A stretch of 64,000 nt of DNA from Nonomuraea wenchangensis (GTDB taxonomy: Bacteria > Actinomycetota > Actinomycetes > Streptosporangiales > Streptosporangiaceae), in the NCBI RefSeq assembly GCF_900111685.1, contig NZ_FOHX01000007.1, positions 465,929 to 529,928 on the forward strand. Reading direction: 5' to 3'. Positions 41,044-49,626 of this stretch are shown here, piece by piece. Below the pieces are notes generated by a model. It was not told the origin of the DNA. It did not search any database and worked only from the letters and a program-made list of their open reading frames with translations. Position numbers and translations under genes: made by a program. Positions within the stretch are counted from its first letter, which is position 1. Each line of letters starts with the position of its first letter.

Positions 41044-43866
41044 TCAGTGCACGACGGCGGACATGCCGAGGTAGGCGGCGGCGACGCGCTGCTCGTCGAC
41101 GTCGGCCCGCTCGCTCACCCAGCGGAGGTGGCCGGTCTGCAGCGCGCCGACCTGGTCGGCGACGGTCAGGACGTCGCGGGCCTTCTCCTCGACGAGCACC
41201 ACGGTGGTGCCCTCCTGCTGGAGACGCTGGAACGCGGCCATGATCTCGGCGGTGACGAGCTGGGCCAGGCCGAGCGACGGCTCGTCGCTGATGAGCAGGC
41301 GCGGGCGGCGGACGAGGAAGGGGGCCAGGCTGAGCATCTGCTGCTCGCCGCCGGACAGGTTGCCCGCCGGCTGCCCGGCCCGCCGGGCCAGGGACTCGAA
41401 CTGCTCGTAGACCTTGGCGCGGTCGGCCTTCGACGGGAGCCAGATGCTGAGGTTCTCGTCGACGGTGATGGACGGGAAGACGCCCCGGGACTCGGGTACG
41501 AGGACGAGGCCGCGTTCGACGCGCCGCAGCGTGTCCAGTGCGGTGATGTCCTCGCCGTCGAACACGATGCGGCCGCTCGTCACCGGCACCAGGCCGGCGA
41601 TGGTGGCGCAGAGCGTCGTCTTGCCGGAGCCGTTGGCGCCCAGCAGGGCCAGGATGGCGCCCTCCCGCACGGTCAGGTCGATGCCGTGGAGCACCTCGAC
41701 CTCCCCGTACGCGGCGTGCACGCCGTGCAGCTCCAGCAGGCCGGGCGAGCGGTCGGCCACCGGGACGGATCCGACGGGCGCCGCCGGCTCGCTCACCTCG
41801 ATCGCGGGCTCAGGAGAGGCCGGGGACGAGACCTGAGCAGGGGCCTGGGCGGCGGCCTGCGCCTCGGCCTGCGCGGCGAGCTTGGCGCGCCTGCGGTCGC
41901 GCCGGTGCCTGGCGGCCATGGACTGCGTGGCGAGCAGGCCGTTCGGCTGGGCGGCGAGCTGGATGGCGCCGAGCCCGAACAGCACCTGCGGGATGAGGTC
42001 GTTGCTGGTGCCGCCCCAGCTGATCGGCCCGAGGTCGAAGCCGTGCGCCATGATCCACGGCAGGACGGCGCTGATGATGCCGGCCTCGATGGCGCCGCCG
42101 GGGCTGCGTACGCCGACGATGACGACGATCGCCAGCCACAGGAACGTGGCCTGCGGCGGGTTCGCCGTGTTGAGGATCGTGCCGTAGACCGTGACGGCGA
42201 GGACGCCGCCCAGCCCGGCGACGGCGGCCGAGATGACGAAGATGAGCAGCTTGGTGACCGGCGGCGAGACGGCCGACGCGGACGCGGCCGGCTCGGCCGT
42301 GCGCACCGCGATCATCGCGCGGCCCGCCGCCGAGTTGGTGAGGTTGTTCGCCATCCAGACCAGCAGCAGCACGACGAGGAAGACGGCGATCAGCAGCACC
42401 CGGTCGTCGCCGAGGTCGATCGGCCCGAACCGGGGCCGCGGGATCGACCAGCCGGCCGTGCCGTTGGAGAACCACTCCATCTTGAACAGCACGTTCGTCG
42501 CCAGCAGCGCCAGTGCCAGGGTGGCGAAGGTGAGACTGAGCCCGGACAATCGCAGGGCCGGCAGCGCGGTCAGCGCCCCGAGCGCGGCGGCGACCAGCAC
42601 GCCGACCACCGTGGCGGGCACGTAGTGCCAGCCGTTGGCGAGCAGCAGGCCGACGGTGAGGCCGGCGGCGGTGGCGAACGCGCCCTGCGCGAGGCTCACC
42701 ATGCCGCCGAGCCCGGTCACGATGGTGAAGGACAGCAGGATGATGCCGAGCGCGAACCCGTAGATGAACAACTGCCGCCAGATGCCGTTGGCGAGGAACA
42801 GGGCGGGCAGCAGGATGACGGCCGACTTGATGATCCAGGGCAGGGCCTTCTTGAACGGGCTGAGGTCGTCCCGGTAGTCGGGGGTGGGCTTGGCCGCCGT
42901 CGCGGCGGTGCCCGCCTTGCGCCGCTTGCGGTCGTGGCCGAGCAGGATCAGCGCGATGAACAGCACGGCGTACGGGACCGACGCGGTCAGGCCGTAGACC
43001 TTGGCCGCCCAGGCGCCGAACGCGCCCAGGTAGTCGGCGTTGACGTACGCCACGACGATGTTGCGCACGGCGCCGATGAGCAGCCCGGCGAGGAAGGCGA
43101 GCGGGACCGAGCGCAGCCCCGCCACGACGGCGGCCGTGGTGGCGACGAACAGCGCCAGCGTGTAGTTGTCGTTGACCAGCCCGAACGGGCCGGGGAACGG
43201 GGCTGCCAGCACGCCCGCGACGGCGGCGAGGAAGAAGCTGATCACCCACGAGAGGGTCGAGACCCGGCCCGTGTTGATGCCCCGCAGCCGGGCGAGCACC
43301 GGGCTGTCCACCGCGGTCCGCATGTGTAGGCCGAGGGGCGTGAAGCGGAGGAAGGCCCACATCGTGACGAAGAGCAGGACGCTGGCGCCCAGGGCGACGA
43401 GCTGGTTGTTGCTGAGGACCAGGCCCTGGGCGATCTGGTGCTGCTGGGCCGGCAGCACGCCGGGCACCTGGTAGACCTCGGCCACGTCCTGGAAGGGGAT
43501 CCCCAGGGTGTCCCGCAGGATCGCGCACACCAGCAGCACGAACGCCGGCACGACGATGAGCACCCCGACCCCGGCGACGATCTTCGTCGACTCCTCGGCG
43601 TCGGCCAGGCGGCGGAACACCAGGCGGTCCCACGCCCAGCCCATGAGCGGGGCGAACAGGGCGACGATCACCAGGAGCGTCAGCCACTTGTTCCAGCCGA
43701 GCGCGACGTGGAACTGGTGGTAGAGGTAGGCCGAGGCGAAGGCGGTCGCCGCGTGGCCGAAGTTGAAGATGCGCGAGGTCGAGTGCGAAAGGACGAGCCC
43801 GATCGCGAGCAGCGCGTAGATGGCGCCCGACACCGCCCCGCTGATCGTGATGCTGAAGAACTGCAA
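41044..43866 (-). CDS. Triple-fusion ABC transporter: LivH and LivM permeases plus LivF ATPase
   Basis: A 940-residue protein joining three subunits that are normally separate. Residues about 1-300 are a LivH permease ('GLVLSHSTSRIFNFGHAATAF'), about 335-660 a LivM permease ('GLGGMVSLAQGAFATAAGLTVG', 'VGVRSPGGAIEAGIISAVLPW'), then a 50-residue Ala/Gln/Pro linker, and about 715-940 a LivF ATPase: Walker A GANGSGKTT (about 741), signature LSGGEQQM (about 835), Walker B LLISDEP (about 857). All motifs are intact. TTG start at 43866 has taggag 6 bases in front. With LivG 31 bases upstream and the lipoprotein downstream it makes a complete importer with two ATPases. Confidence 0.92.
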   Translation of the reverse strand: MQFFSITISGAVSGAIYALLAIGLVLSHSTSRIFNFGHAATAFASAYLYHQFHVALGWNKWLTLLVIVALFAPLMGWAWDRLVFRRLADAEESTKIVAGVGVLIVVPAFVLLVCAILRDTLGIPFQDVAEVYQVPGVLPAQQHQIAQGLVLSNNQLVALGASVLLFVTMWAFLRFTPLGLHMRTAVDSPVLARLRGINTGRVSTLSWVISFFLAAVAGVLAAPFPGPFGLVNDNYTLALFVATTAAVVAGLRSVPLAFLAGLLIGAVRNIVVAYVNADYLGAFGAWAAKVYGLTASVPYAVLFIALILLGHDRKRRKAGTAATAAKPTPDYRDDLSPFKKALPWIIKSAVILLPALFLANGIWRQLFIYGFALGIILLSFTIVTGLGGMVSLAQGAFATAAGLTVGLLLANGWHYVPATVVGVLVAAALGALTALPALRLSGLSLTFATLALALLATNVLFKMEWFSNGTAGWSIPRPRFGPIDLGDDRVLLIAVFLVVLLLVWMANNLTNSAAGRAMIAVRTAEPAASASAVSPPVTKLLIFVISAAVAGLGGVLAVTVYGTILNTANPPQATFLWLAIVVIVGVRSPGGAIEAGIISAVLPWIMAHGFDLGPISWGGTSNDLIPQVLFGLGAIQLAAQPNGLLATQSMAARHRRDRRRAKLAAQAEAQAAAQAPAQVSSPASPEPAIEVSEPAAPVGSVPVADRSPGLLELHGVHAAYGEVEVLHGIDLTVREGAILALLGANGSGKTTLCATIAGLVPVTSGRIVFDGEDITALDTLRRVERGLVLVPESRGVFPSITVDENLSIWLPSKADRAKVYEQFESLARRAGQPAGNLSGGEQQMLSLAPFLVRRPRLLISDEPSLGLAQLVTAEIMAAFQRLQQEGTTVVLVEEKARDVLTVADQVGALQTGHLRWVSERADVDEQRVAAAYLGMSAVVH

Positions 43867-43897
43867 CGAAGACTCCTAAGAGGGGGTCGGTCGGCTG

Positions 43898-44707
43898 TCA
43901 GCTGCCGAGATAGGCGGCGATGACCTCGGGGTTCTTGCGGATCTCGGCGGGCGGCCCGTCGGCGAGCACGCCGCCCTGGACGAGGCAGACGATGCGGTCG
44001 GCGAGGCCCATCACGAAGTCGATGTCGTGCTCCACGAGGACGACCGTCAGCTCGTGCCGCTGGACCAGCCCGAGCAGGACCTCGCGCAGCAGCTCGGTCT
44101 CCCGAGGCCCGAGCCCCGACGTCGGCTCGTCGAGCAGGAGCAGCCGGGGCTCGTCCACGATGGCGCGGGCGAACTCCAGCAGCCGCAGCCGGCCGATCGG
44201 CAGGGTCGCCGCGCTCACGTCCCGCACCGCCGACAGCCCGCACAGCTCGATGACCTCGTCGGCCCGCTCCAGCAGGGCCGCGGTCTCGCGCCGGCGATGC
44301 GGCAGGCCCAGCACGTCCCCGAGCAGCCCGCGCCCGCGGGTCCGCCACTCCAGCGGCACGAGCACGTTCTGCCGCACGCTCAGCCAGCCGAACGCCTGGT
44401 GCCGCTGAAAAGTGCGGCGGACGCCGTGACGGGAGAGCCAGGAGGCCGACCGGGAGGTGACGTCCGCGCCGTCGAGGGCGACGCGCCCCTCGGTGGGGGT
44501 GCGCAGCCCCGAGATCGCGTCCAGAAGGGTGGTCTTGCCGGCGCCGTTGGGCCCGATGAGGCCCACCACCTGCCCGCGCGGGACGTCGAGCGTGACGGCG
44601 TCGACCGCGGTGATCCCCCCGAAGCGCACCGTCACGTCCGCCAGCCCGAGCACGGTTCCGGTGTCCGTTCCTCCAGGGGTGGCGGGGGTGGTTTGTGCAA
44701 CGTCCAT
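43898..44707 (-). CDS. ABC transporter ATP-binding protein, LivG type
   Basis: A 269-residue ATPase. 'LGLADVTVRFGGITAVDAVTLDVPRGQVVGLIGPNGAGKTT' with Walker A at about residues 47-55; 'GVRRTFQRHQAFGWLSVRQNV' Q-loop; signature region 'TLPIGRLRLLEFARAI', where the usual LSxGQ is changed to LPIGR; Walker B LLLLDEPTSGLG; C-terminal 'LVQGGVLADGPPAEIRKNPEVIAAYLG' is diagnostic for LivG. ATG at 44707 is taken as start because the LivG family begins here; the frame is open to 44863. First gene of the leftward importer unit, divergent from the acyl-CoA dehydrogenase operon. Confidence 0.9.
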   Translation of the reverse strand: MDVAQTTPATPGGTDTGTVLGLADVTVRFGGITAVDAVTLDVPRGQVVGLIGPNGAGKTTLLDAISGLRTPTEGRVALDGADVTSRSASWLSRHGVRRTFQRHQAFGWLSVRQNVLVPLEWRTRGRGLLGDVLGLPHRRRETAALLERADEVIELCGLSAVRDVSAATLPIGRLRLLEFARAIVDEPRLLLLDEPTSGLGPRETELLREVLLGLVQRHELTVVLVEHDIDFVMGLADRIVCLVQGGVLADGPPAEIRKNPEVIAAYLGS

Positions 44708-44832
44708 GGTGTGCTCACTTCCTGAGGAGGGGGCGTCCTCGACGGCGGCGCCGGACGTCCTCCGACACAAAAGGAACCCGTTTCCGTTGTAGGGAGCGTG
44801 ACCAGACGCGTCGCCGTTGTCAATATCCAAGC

Positions 44833-44851
44833 TGTAGACAAGGTGTCTGCA
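44833..44851. promoter_or_regulatory. Palindrome TGTAGACA-AGG-TGTCTGCA
   Basis: Two 8-bp arms matching at 7 of 8 positions around AGG. The half-site TGTCTRCA/TGTCTGTA also occurs twice, inverted, in the MFS intergenic region (37039-37046 and 37097-37104). Likely a regulator site different from the KstR-like element 40 bases away. Confidence 0.5.
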
Positions 44852-44888
44852 TGCTCTTGACATCCGCTCCCGAACAGACGAGCCTTCG

Positions 44889-44907
44889 CTAAACAGAACG
44901 TGTTTTC
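44889..44907. promoter_or_regulatory. KstR-like operator A (importer/acyl-CoA dehydrogenase)
   Basis: CTAAA followed by CAGAACGTGTTTTC; core AACGTGTT at 44897-44904. It aligns without gaps with operators at 52380-52398 and 55310-55328. Position between two divergent starts suits joint control of the importer and the catabolic operon. Confidence 0.72.
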
Positions 44908-45010
44908 AAAGGGGGGGGGCGGACGTGGGTCTACTCGCGGGCCCGCGCCCGCCCCCGCTTCTCCCGTAACCCGCCCCGGCGGCCTGACAGCACTCACGAG
45001 AGGAACGCCT

Positions 45011-46207
45011 ATGACCTCCACCGACGAGTTCCGCGCCAGGGCCCGCGCCTGGCTGGAGCAGAACGCCAAACCGTTCGACGAGGCGGCCGACTACGATCTT
45101 GAGGGCACCGCCGTGCCGCTGGAGGAGTCCAAGCGGTTCCAGAAGGCGCTGTGGGAGGCGGGCTTCGCCGGCATCACCTGGCCCGAGGAGTACGGCGGCC
45201 AGGGCCTCGGCCCGGCCGAGCTGATCGCCTTCTCGGAGGAGGCGGCGGACTTCGAGCTGCCCACCGGGCCGTTCACCATCGGCCTCGGCATGCCGGGCCC
45301 GACCATCCTGGAGCTCGGCACCGAGGAGCAGAAGAAGCGCTACCTGCCGCCGCTGCTCAAGGGCGAGGAGATCTGGTGCCAGCTCTTCTCCGAGCCCTCC
45401 GCCGGCTCCGACGTGGCCAGCCTGCAGACCACCGCGACCCGCACCGAGACCGGCTGGATCATCAACGGCCAGAAGGTGTGGACCTCCGGCGCCCAGCACA
45501 GCGACTACGGCGCCATCATCGCCCGCACCGACCCGTCCGTGCCCAAGCACAGCGGCATCACGATGTTCATCGTCGACATGAGCCACCCGGGCGTCACCGT
45601 GCGGCCGCTCGTCGTGGCGACCGGGCACGCGCCGTTCAACGAGGTGTTCTTCGACGACGTCGAGGTCTCCGACGACGCGGTCATCGGGCGGGTCGGCGAG
45701 GGCTGGGCCGCGGCCGTGGTGATGCTCCGCCACGAGCGGGTCACCATCGGCACCGGCACGCGCGCCCGTTCCAACCCGCTCGGCTTCGACTCGCTCCTGG
45801 AGCTGGCCCGCGCCCGCGGCCTGAACGACGACCCCGCCGTCCGGCGCAGGCTGGCGCTGCTGTACGCCCGCGAGTCGGCGCTCGGCGCCTACGGCCGCGT
45901 GCTGCACGAGGAGTCGATGGCCGGTGTGCCGATCGGCGCCCGCGGCTCCGCCGCCAAGCTGGCCGGCGCCGAGCAGGCCCTGTGGGCCGCCGACCTGGCG
46001 CAGGACCTCCTCGGCGCCGACCTCGCGCTGGGCGGGGCCGACCTGGAGCGGGTGGTCATGGCCGTCGTGGCCGCCCCGGGCAACGCCGTCGCCGGGGGCA
46101 CCAACGAGATCCAGCGCAACATCATCGGCGAGCGGGTGCTGGGGCTCGCCAAGGATCCCGGCGTCGACCGCAACACCCCGTACAACAAGTTGAAGCTCTC
46201 GCGCTGA
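45011..46207 (+). CDS. Acyl-CoA dehydrogenase
   Basis: A 398-residue FAD enzyme introducing an alpha,beta double bond in an acyl-CoA. Family motifs: 'WPEEYGGQGLGPAELIAFSEEAADFELP', 'WCQLFSEPSAGSDVASLQTTATRTETGWIINGQKVWTSGAQHSDYGAIIARTDP' (FAD/substrate site), and 'APGNAVAGGTNEIQRNIIGERVLGL' at the end. The subgroup resembles FadE-type enzymes of sterol and unusual acid breakdown, which work as heterotetramers of two different chains; the next gene encodes a second, distinct chain. First gene of the rightward operon. Confidence 0.92.
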   Translation: MTSTDEFRARARAWLEQNAKPFDEAADYDLEGTAVPLEESKRFQKALWEAGFAGITWPEEYGGQGLGPAELIAFSEEAADFELPTGPFTIGLGMPGPTILELGTEEQKKRYLPPLLKGEEIWCQLFSEPSAGSDVASLQTTATRTETGWIINGQKVWTSGAQHSDYGAIIARTDPSVPKHSGITMFIVDMSHPGVTVRPLVVATGHAPFNEVFFDDVEVSDDAVIGRVGEGWAAAVVMLRHERVTIGTGTRARSNPLGFDSLLELARARGLNDDPAVRRRLALLYARESALGAYGRVLHEESMAGVPIGARGSAAKLAGAEQALWAADLAQDLLGADLALGGADLERVVMAVVAAPGNAVAGGTNEIQRNIIGERVLGLAKDPGVDRNTPYNKLKLSR

Positions 46208-46230
46208 CCGTCCCACCTCCAGGAGCTGAT

Positions 46231-47340
46231 GTGTCTCTCATCTTCACCGACGACCAGAAGAGCCTCGCTCAGACGGTCAAGCGCTTCGTCGCCGACCGCA
46301 GCCCGATGCCCCGGGTGCGCGAGGTCATCGGCGGCGAGCACGCCTACGACGCGGAGGTCTGGTCGCGCCTGGCCGGCGACCTCGGCCTGGCCGGCCTGAT
46401 CATCCCGGAGGAGTACGGCGGCGCCGGCGCCACCCACGCCGACCTGTCGGCGGCGCTGCGGGAGCTGGGCGCCGGCCTCGTGCCCTCGCCGCTGCTGGCC
46501 TGCGTGCTCACCGCCGGAGCCCTCCTCGCCCTGGACGACGAGCCGGCCAAGCACGACCTCCTGCCGCGGCTCGCCGAGGGCGGCCTGGTCGGCGCGCTCG
46601 CCGTCAGCGAGCCGGGAGAGCGTCACTGGATCCCCGGGACGCCCGCCACCACCGCGACCGGCTCCGGCGACGCCGTCACCCTGTCCGGCACCAAGATCGC
46701 CGTGCTCAACGGCGCGGAGGCCGGCGTGCTGCTCGTCCAGGCCACCGGGCCCGGCGGCGCGGCGCTCTACCTGGTCGAGGGCGACGCCGCCGGCCTGACC
46801 GTGAGCAGGGACGCCGGGGTCGACCCGACCCGCAGCACGGCCACCGTGACGTTCGACGGCACCCCGGCCCGGCCGCTCGCGGGCGACGCCGCCGCCGCCC
46901 TCGACCGCGTGGCCGACCTCGCGAACCTCGCGATCGCCGCCGAGCAGTCCGGCGCCATGCTGGCCTGCCTCACCATGACCACCGAGTACGCCAAGGTCCG
47001 CTACACCTTCGGCCAGCCCATCGGCGCCTACCAGGGCGTCAAGCACAAGCTCGCCGACATGTACAACCGGTGGGCGCTGTCGGACGCCGCGCTGCGCGAG
47101 GCCACCAGGGCGGCCGACGAGGAGCCCGCGAAGCTCGGCGCGGCGGCCGCCGCCGCGCGGGCGCTCACCTCCTCCGGCTACCTCACCTCGGCGAAGGAGA
47201 CGATGCTGCTGCACGGCGGCATCGGCTTCACCTGGGAGCACGACGCGCACTTCTACTACAAGAACGCGATCGCCGGGAACGTCCTCGCCGGCGACGGCGA
47301 CTACCAGCTCGACCGGCTCGCCGACAAGCTCGGCGTGTGA
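46231..47340 (+). CDS. Acyl-CoA dehydrogenase, second subunit type
   Basis: A 369-residue acyl-CoA dehydrogenase family protein. 'FTDDQKSLAQTVKRFVADRSP', 'GLAGLIIPEEYGGAGATHADLSAALRELGAGL', 'QSGAMLACLTMTTEYAKVRYTFGQPIGAYQGVKHKLADMY' and 'LLHGGIGFTWEHDAHFYYKNA' are visible. The middle domain lacks the usual 'TEP.aGSD' motif (there is 'AVSEPGERHWIPG'), as in the smaller chain of alpha2beta2 FadE pairs. GTG at 46231 is fixed by aggag 5 bases before it. It follows the first dehydrogenase by 23 bases and probably forms one enzyme with it. Confidence 0.9.
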   Translation: MSLIFTDDQKSLAQTVKRFVADRSPMPRVREVIGGEHAYDAEVWSRLAGDLGLAGLIIPEEYGGAGATHADLSAALRELGAGLVPSPLLACVLTAGALLALDDEPAKHDLLPRLAEGGLVGALAVSEPGERHWIPGTPATTATGSGDAVTLSGTKIAVLNGAEAGVLLVQATGPGGAALYLVEGDAAGLTVSRDAGVDPTRSTATVTFDGTPARPLAGDAAAALDRVADLANLAIAAEQSGAMLACLTMTTEYAKVRYTFGQPIGAYQGVKHKLADMYNRWALSDAALREATRAADEEPAKLGAAAAAARALTSSGYLTSAKETMLLHGGIGFTWEHDAHFYYKNAIAGNVLAGDGDYQLDRLADKLGV

Positions 47341-47401
47341 CCCGGCGGCGGGCGCCCCACGACCGGGGCGCCCGCCACGGCCTGACCTCCTGAGGTGATC
47401 C

Positions 47402-48418
47402 ATGACCGCTGACCTGCCACAGGACCGCCGTGCCGTGCTGAAGCGCGCCCGGCTGCCGCTCGTAGCCGCGCCCATGCTGCTCGTCTCCGGCCCCGAGCTG
47501 GTGATCGCCGCCTGCCGGGCGGGCGTCTTCGGCAGCTTCCCGACGGCCAACTGCCGGGCCGAGGGCGAGCTCGACGAGTGGCTGTACCGCATCGCCGCCG
47601 CGTGCGGCCCCGACGCCGCGCCCTGCGTGCCCAACCTCATCGTCCACCGCTCGAACCCCCGCCTGGACCAGGACCTCGACGTCATCCTGCGGCACCGGCC
47701 GGCCGCGGTGATCACCTCCGTCGGCTCGCCCGCCGCCGTCGCCCCCGCCCTGCGCGCGGCCGGGATCCAGGTCTGGTGCGACGTGGCCACCGTGCGCCAC
47801 GCGGAGCGGGCCATCGACGCCGGGGCGGACGGCCTGATCCTGCTCACCGCCGGCGCGGGCGGCCAGACCGGCAGCGCCAACCCGTTCGCGTTCGTGCGGG
47901 CGGTGCGGCAGCGCTTCGACGGCATCGTCGCCCTTTCGGGCGGGCAGGCCGACGGGCACGCCCTGCTCGCCGCCCGCGCCCTGGGGTGCGACCTCGGCTA
48001 CATGGGCACCCGCTTCATCGCCACCCGGGAGGCCCGAGCCGACGAGCGCTACAAGGACTTCGTGGTCGAGAGCGAGCTCGACGACATCCATCTCACCAAC
48101 GCCCTCTCGGGACTGGAGACGAATCTGCTGCGGCGGTCGCTGCTGGCCCAGGGGCTTGACCCGGCCGAGTTCGGGCTCGGGCCGAAGCGTTTCTCCATGA
48201 CGGCGCTGGAGGGCCGCGAAGGGGGCGCGCCGAAGAGGTGGCGCGACATCTGGAGCGCCGGTCACTCCGTCTCCGGCGTCAGCGACGTCCCCTCCGTCGC
48301 CGAGCTGGTGGACCGGCTGGCCGCCGAGTACGCCGAGGCCGCCCGCACCACCCACGCCCTGACCGCCGAGCCCGCCCAGGCCGCCGAGTCCGGTCGGGTG
48401 CCGGGCGGGGCGTGGTGA
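47402..48418 (+). CDS. Nitronate monooxygenase-like flavoprotein
   Basis: A 338-residue FMN-binding TIM barrel of the 2-nitropropane dioxygenase family: 'LVAAPMLLVSGPELVIAACRAGVFGSFPTANC', 'AGADGLILLTAGAGGQTG' with the expected phosphate-binding glycines, 'ALSGGQADGHALLAARALGCDLGYMGTRFIATREA'. The conserved catalytic His of true nitronate monooxygenases is not at its usual place (AGAGGQTG instead of 'GxEAGGHxG'), so the function may be an enoyl-CoA reductase- or isomerase-like step. Such genes are often found in acyl-CoA catabolic clusters. ATG at 47402, coupled downstream through GTGA. Confidence 0.85.
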   Translation: MTADLPQDRRAVLKRARLPLVAAPMLLVSGPELVIAACRAGVFGSFPTANCRAEGELDEWLYRIAAACGPDAAPCVPNLIVHRSNPRLDQDLDVILRHRPAAVITSVGSPAAVAPALRAAGIQVWCDVATVRHAERAIDAGADGLILLTAGAGGQTGSANPFAFVRAVRQRFDGIVALSGGQADGHALLAARALGCDLGYMGTRFIATREARADERYKDFVVESELDDIHLTNALSGLETNLLRRSLLAQGLDPAEFGLGPKRFSMTALEGREGGAPKRWRDIWSAGHSVSGVSDVPSVAELVDRLAAEYAEAARTTHALTAEPAQAAESGRVPGGAW

Positions 48419-49626
48419 GCGGGGCGCTGGCGGGCCTGCGGGTGCTCGACCTGACCACCGAGCGGGCCTGGCTGAGCGGGCGCGTCCTGGCCGACCTCGG
48501 CGCCCAGGTCACCCTCGTCGAGCCGCCCGGAGGCGATCCCGCCCGGCTCGACCGGCGGGCCGGCGCGCCCCCCGGCCGGCCGAACCCGGCGTGGCCGGCC
48601 TTCAACCGGGGCAAGCGCTCGGTGACGCTGGACCTGGCCCGGCTGGGGGCCCGGGAGCTGTTCCTGCGGCTGGCCCGCGCCGCGGACGTCGTCATCGAGT
48701 CGTACGAGCGGGAGACGCTCCAGGGGCGAGGGCTCGGCCACGCCGCCCTGTCCGCCGTGAACCCGCGCCTGGTGCTGGTCAGCGTCACCCCGTTCGGCCG
48801 GACCGGCCCCTACGCCGGCCACGCAGCCGCCGACCTCGTCGTCGCCGCCACGGGCGGCGCGGTGTGGACCAACGGCGACCCCGACCGCCCGCCCGTGCGC
48901 ATCAGCTCCGGCCAGTACTTCCTGCACGCGGCGGCCGAGGCGGTCGTGCACACCCTCGCCGCGGTGCGCCACGCCCGGCGCACCGGCCAGGGCCAGCACG
49001 TGGACGTCTCGGCGCAGCTCGCCACGATCCGCACCCTGATGAACGCGGTGCCCGGCCCCTACACCGACGGCTCGGTGGTGGACCGGGCCTCCTTCGGCGC
49101 GCCCGTCCCCGGCCAGCCCTACCGCCACCTGTTCGGCTGCCGCGACGGGCACGTCCTCGCCACCGTCCCCTTCGGGCCCGGCCCGGCCGGGTACGTCGCC
49201 TGGCTGCGCGATGAGGGATTCCTGCCGCCCGCGCTGGCCGCCTACGACGCCGGGCGGCTCGGGTCGCCCACCCTGGCCGCCGACGACCCGTCGTTCCCCG
49301 GGCTGCTGACGGGGGCGCTGGCGGCGTACTTCCTGACCGAGACCAAGGCGGAGCTGACCCGCAAGGCGCTGGCGCGCCGGCTCATGGTGGCGCCGGTCAA
49401 CACGGTGCCCGACCTGATGGCGGACGAGCAGCTGGCCGCGCGCGGATACTTCCTGACCACCGGCGACCTGCGCGTCCCGGGCGTGTGGGCCCGGCTGCCG
49501 GCCAGCCCCCTCGCGGGCGGCGGCCACGTCGCCGGGCCGGGCGCGGACAACGAGACGGTGTGGCGGGACGAAGCGGGCCTGTCCGCCGAGGAGCTGTCCC
49601 GCCACCGCGGCGAAGGGACGATCTGA
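48415..49626 (+). CDS. CaiB/BaiF-type (family III) CoA-transferase, probable non-catalytic subunit
   Basis: A 403-residue protein of the family III CoA-transferases: 'LAGLRVLDLTTERAWLSGRVLADLGAQVTLVEPPGGDPARL', 'FNRGKRSVTLDL', 'ADVVIESYERETLQGRGLG', 'VSVTPFGRTGPYA', 'HARRTGQGQHVDVS'. In the stretch that should hold the nucleophilic Asp ('..GDP...G') it reads PPVRISSGQYFLHAAAEA with no Asp, while the next gene has it. The pair therefore resembles heteromeric enzymes of the BbsEF kind. GTG overlaps the stop of the preceding gene; the stop overlaps the next ATG by one base. Confidence 0.88.
   Translation: MSGALAGLRVLDLTTERAWLSGRVLADLGAQVTLVEPPGGDPARLDRRAGAPPGRPNPAWPAFNRGKRSVTLDLARLGARELFLRLARAADVVIESYERETLQGRGLGHAALSAVNPRLVLVSVTPFGRTGPYAGHAAADLVVAATGGAVWTNGDPDRPPVRISSGQYFLHAAAEAVVHTLAAVRHARRTGQGQHVDVSAQLATIRTLMNAVPGPYTDGSVVDRASFGAPVPGQPYRHLFGCRDGHVLATVPFGPGPAGYVAWLRDEGFLPPALAAYDAGRLGSPTLAADDPSFPGLLTGALAAYFLTETKAELTRKALARRLMVAPVNTVPDLMADEQLAARGYFLTTGDLRVPGVWARLPASPLAGGGHVAGPGADNETVWRDEAGLSAEELSRHRGEGTI

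Larger units (their letters stand above)
44708..45010. other. Divergent promoter region of importer and catabolic operons
   Basis: 303 bases between livG (minus) and an acyl-CoA dehydrogenase gene (plus), no gene seen. It contains the TGTAGACA-AGG-TGTCTGCA palindrome (44833-44851), the CTAAA-linked AACnnGTT operator (44889-44907) and, directly after it, a run of nine G (44911-44919). The centre (44,780-44,910) is notably AT-richer than the genes. A GAGAGGA ribosome site precedes the ATG at 45011. Confidence 0.7.

Noticed and set aside
38686..43329. Open frame of 1547 codons on the plus strand
   Set aside because: Antisense to the importer genes, with no recognisable domain and a repetitive His/Arg/Gly composition.
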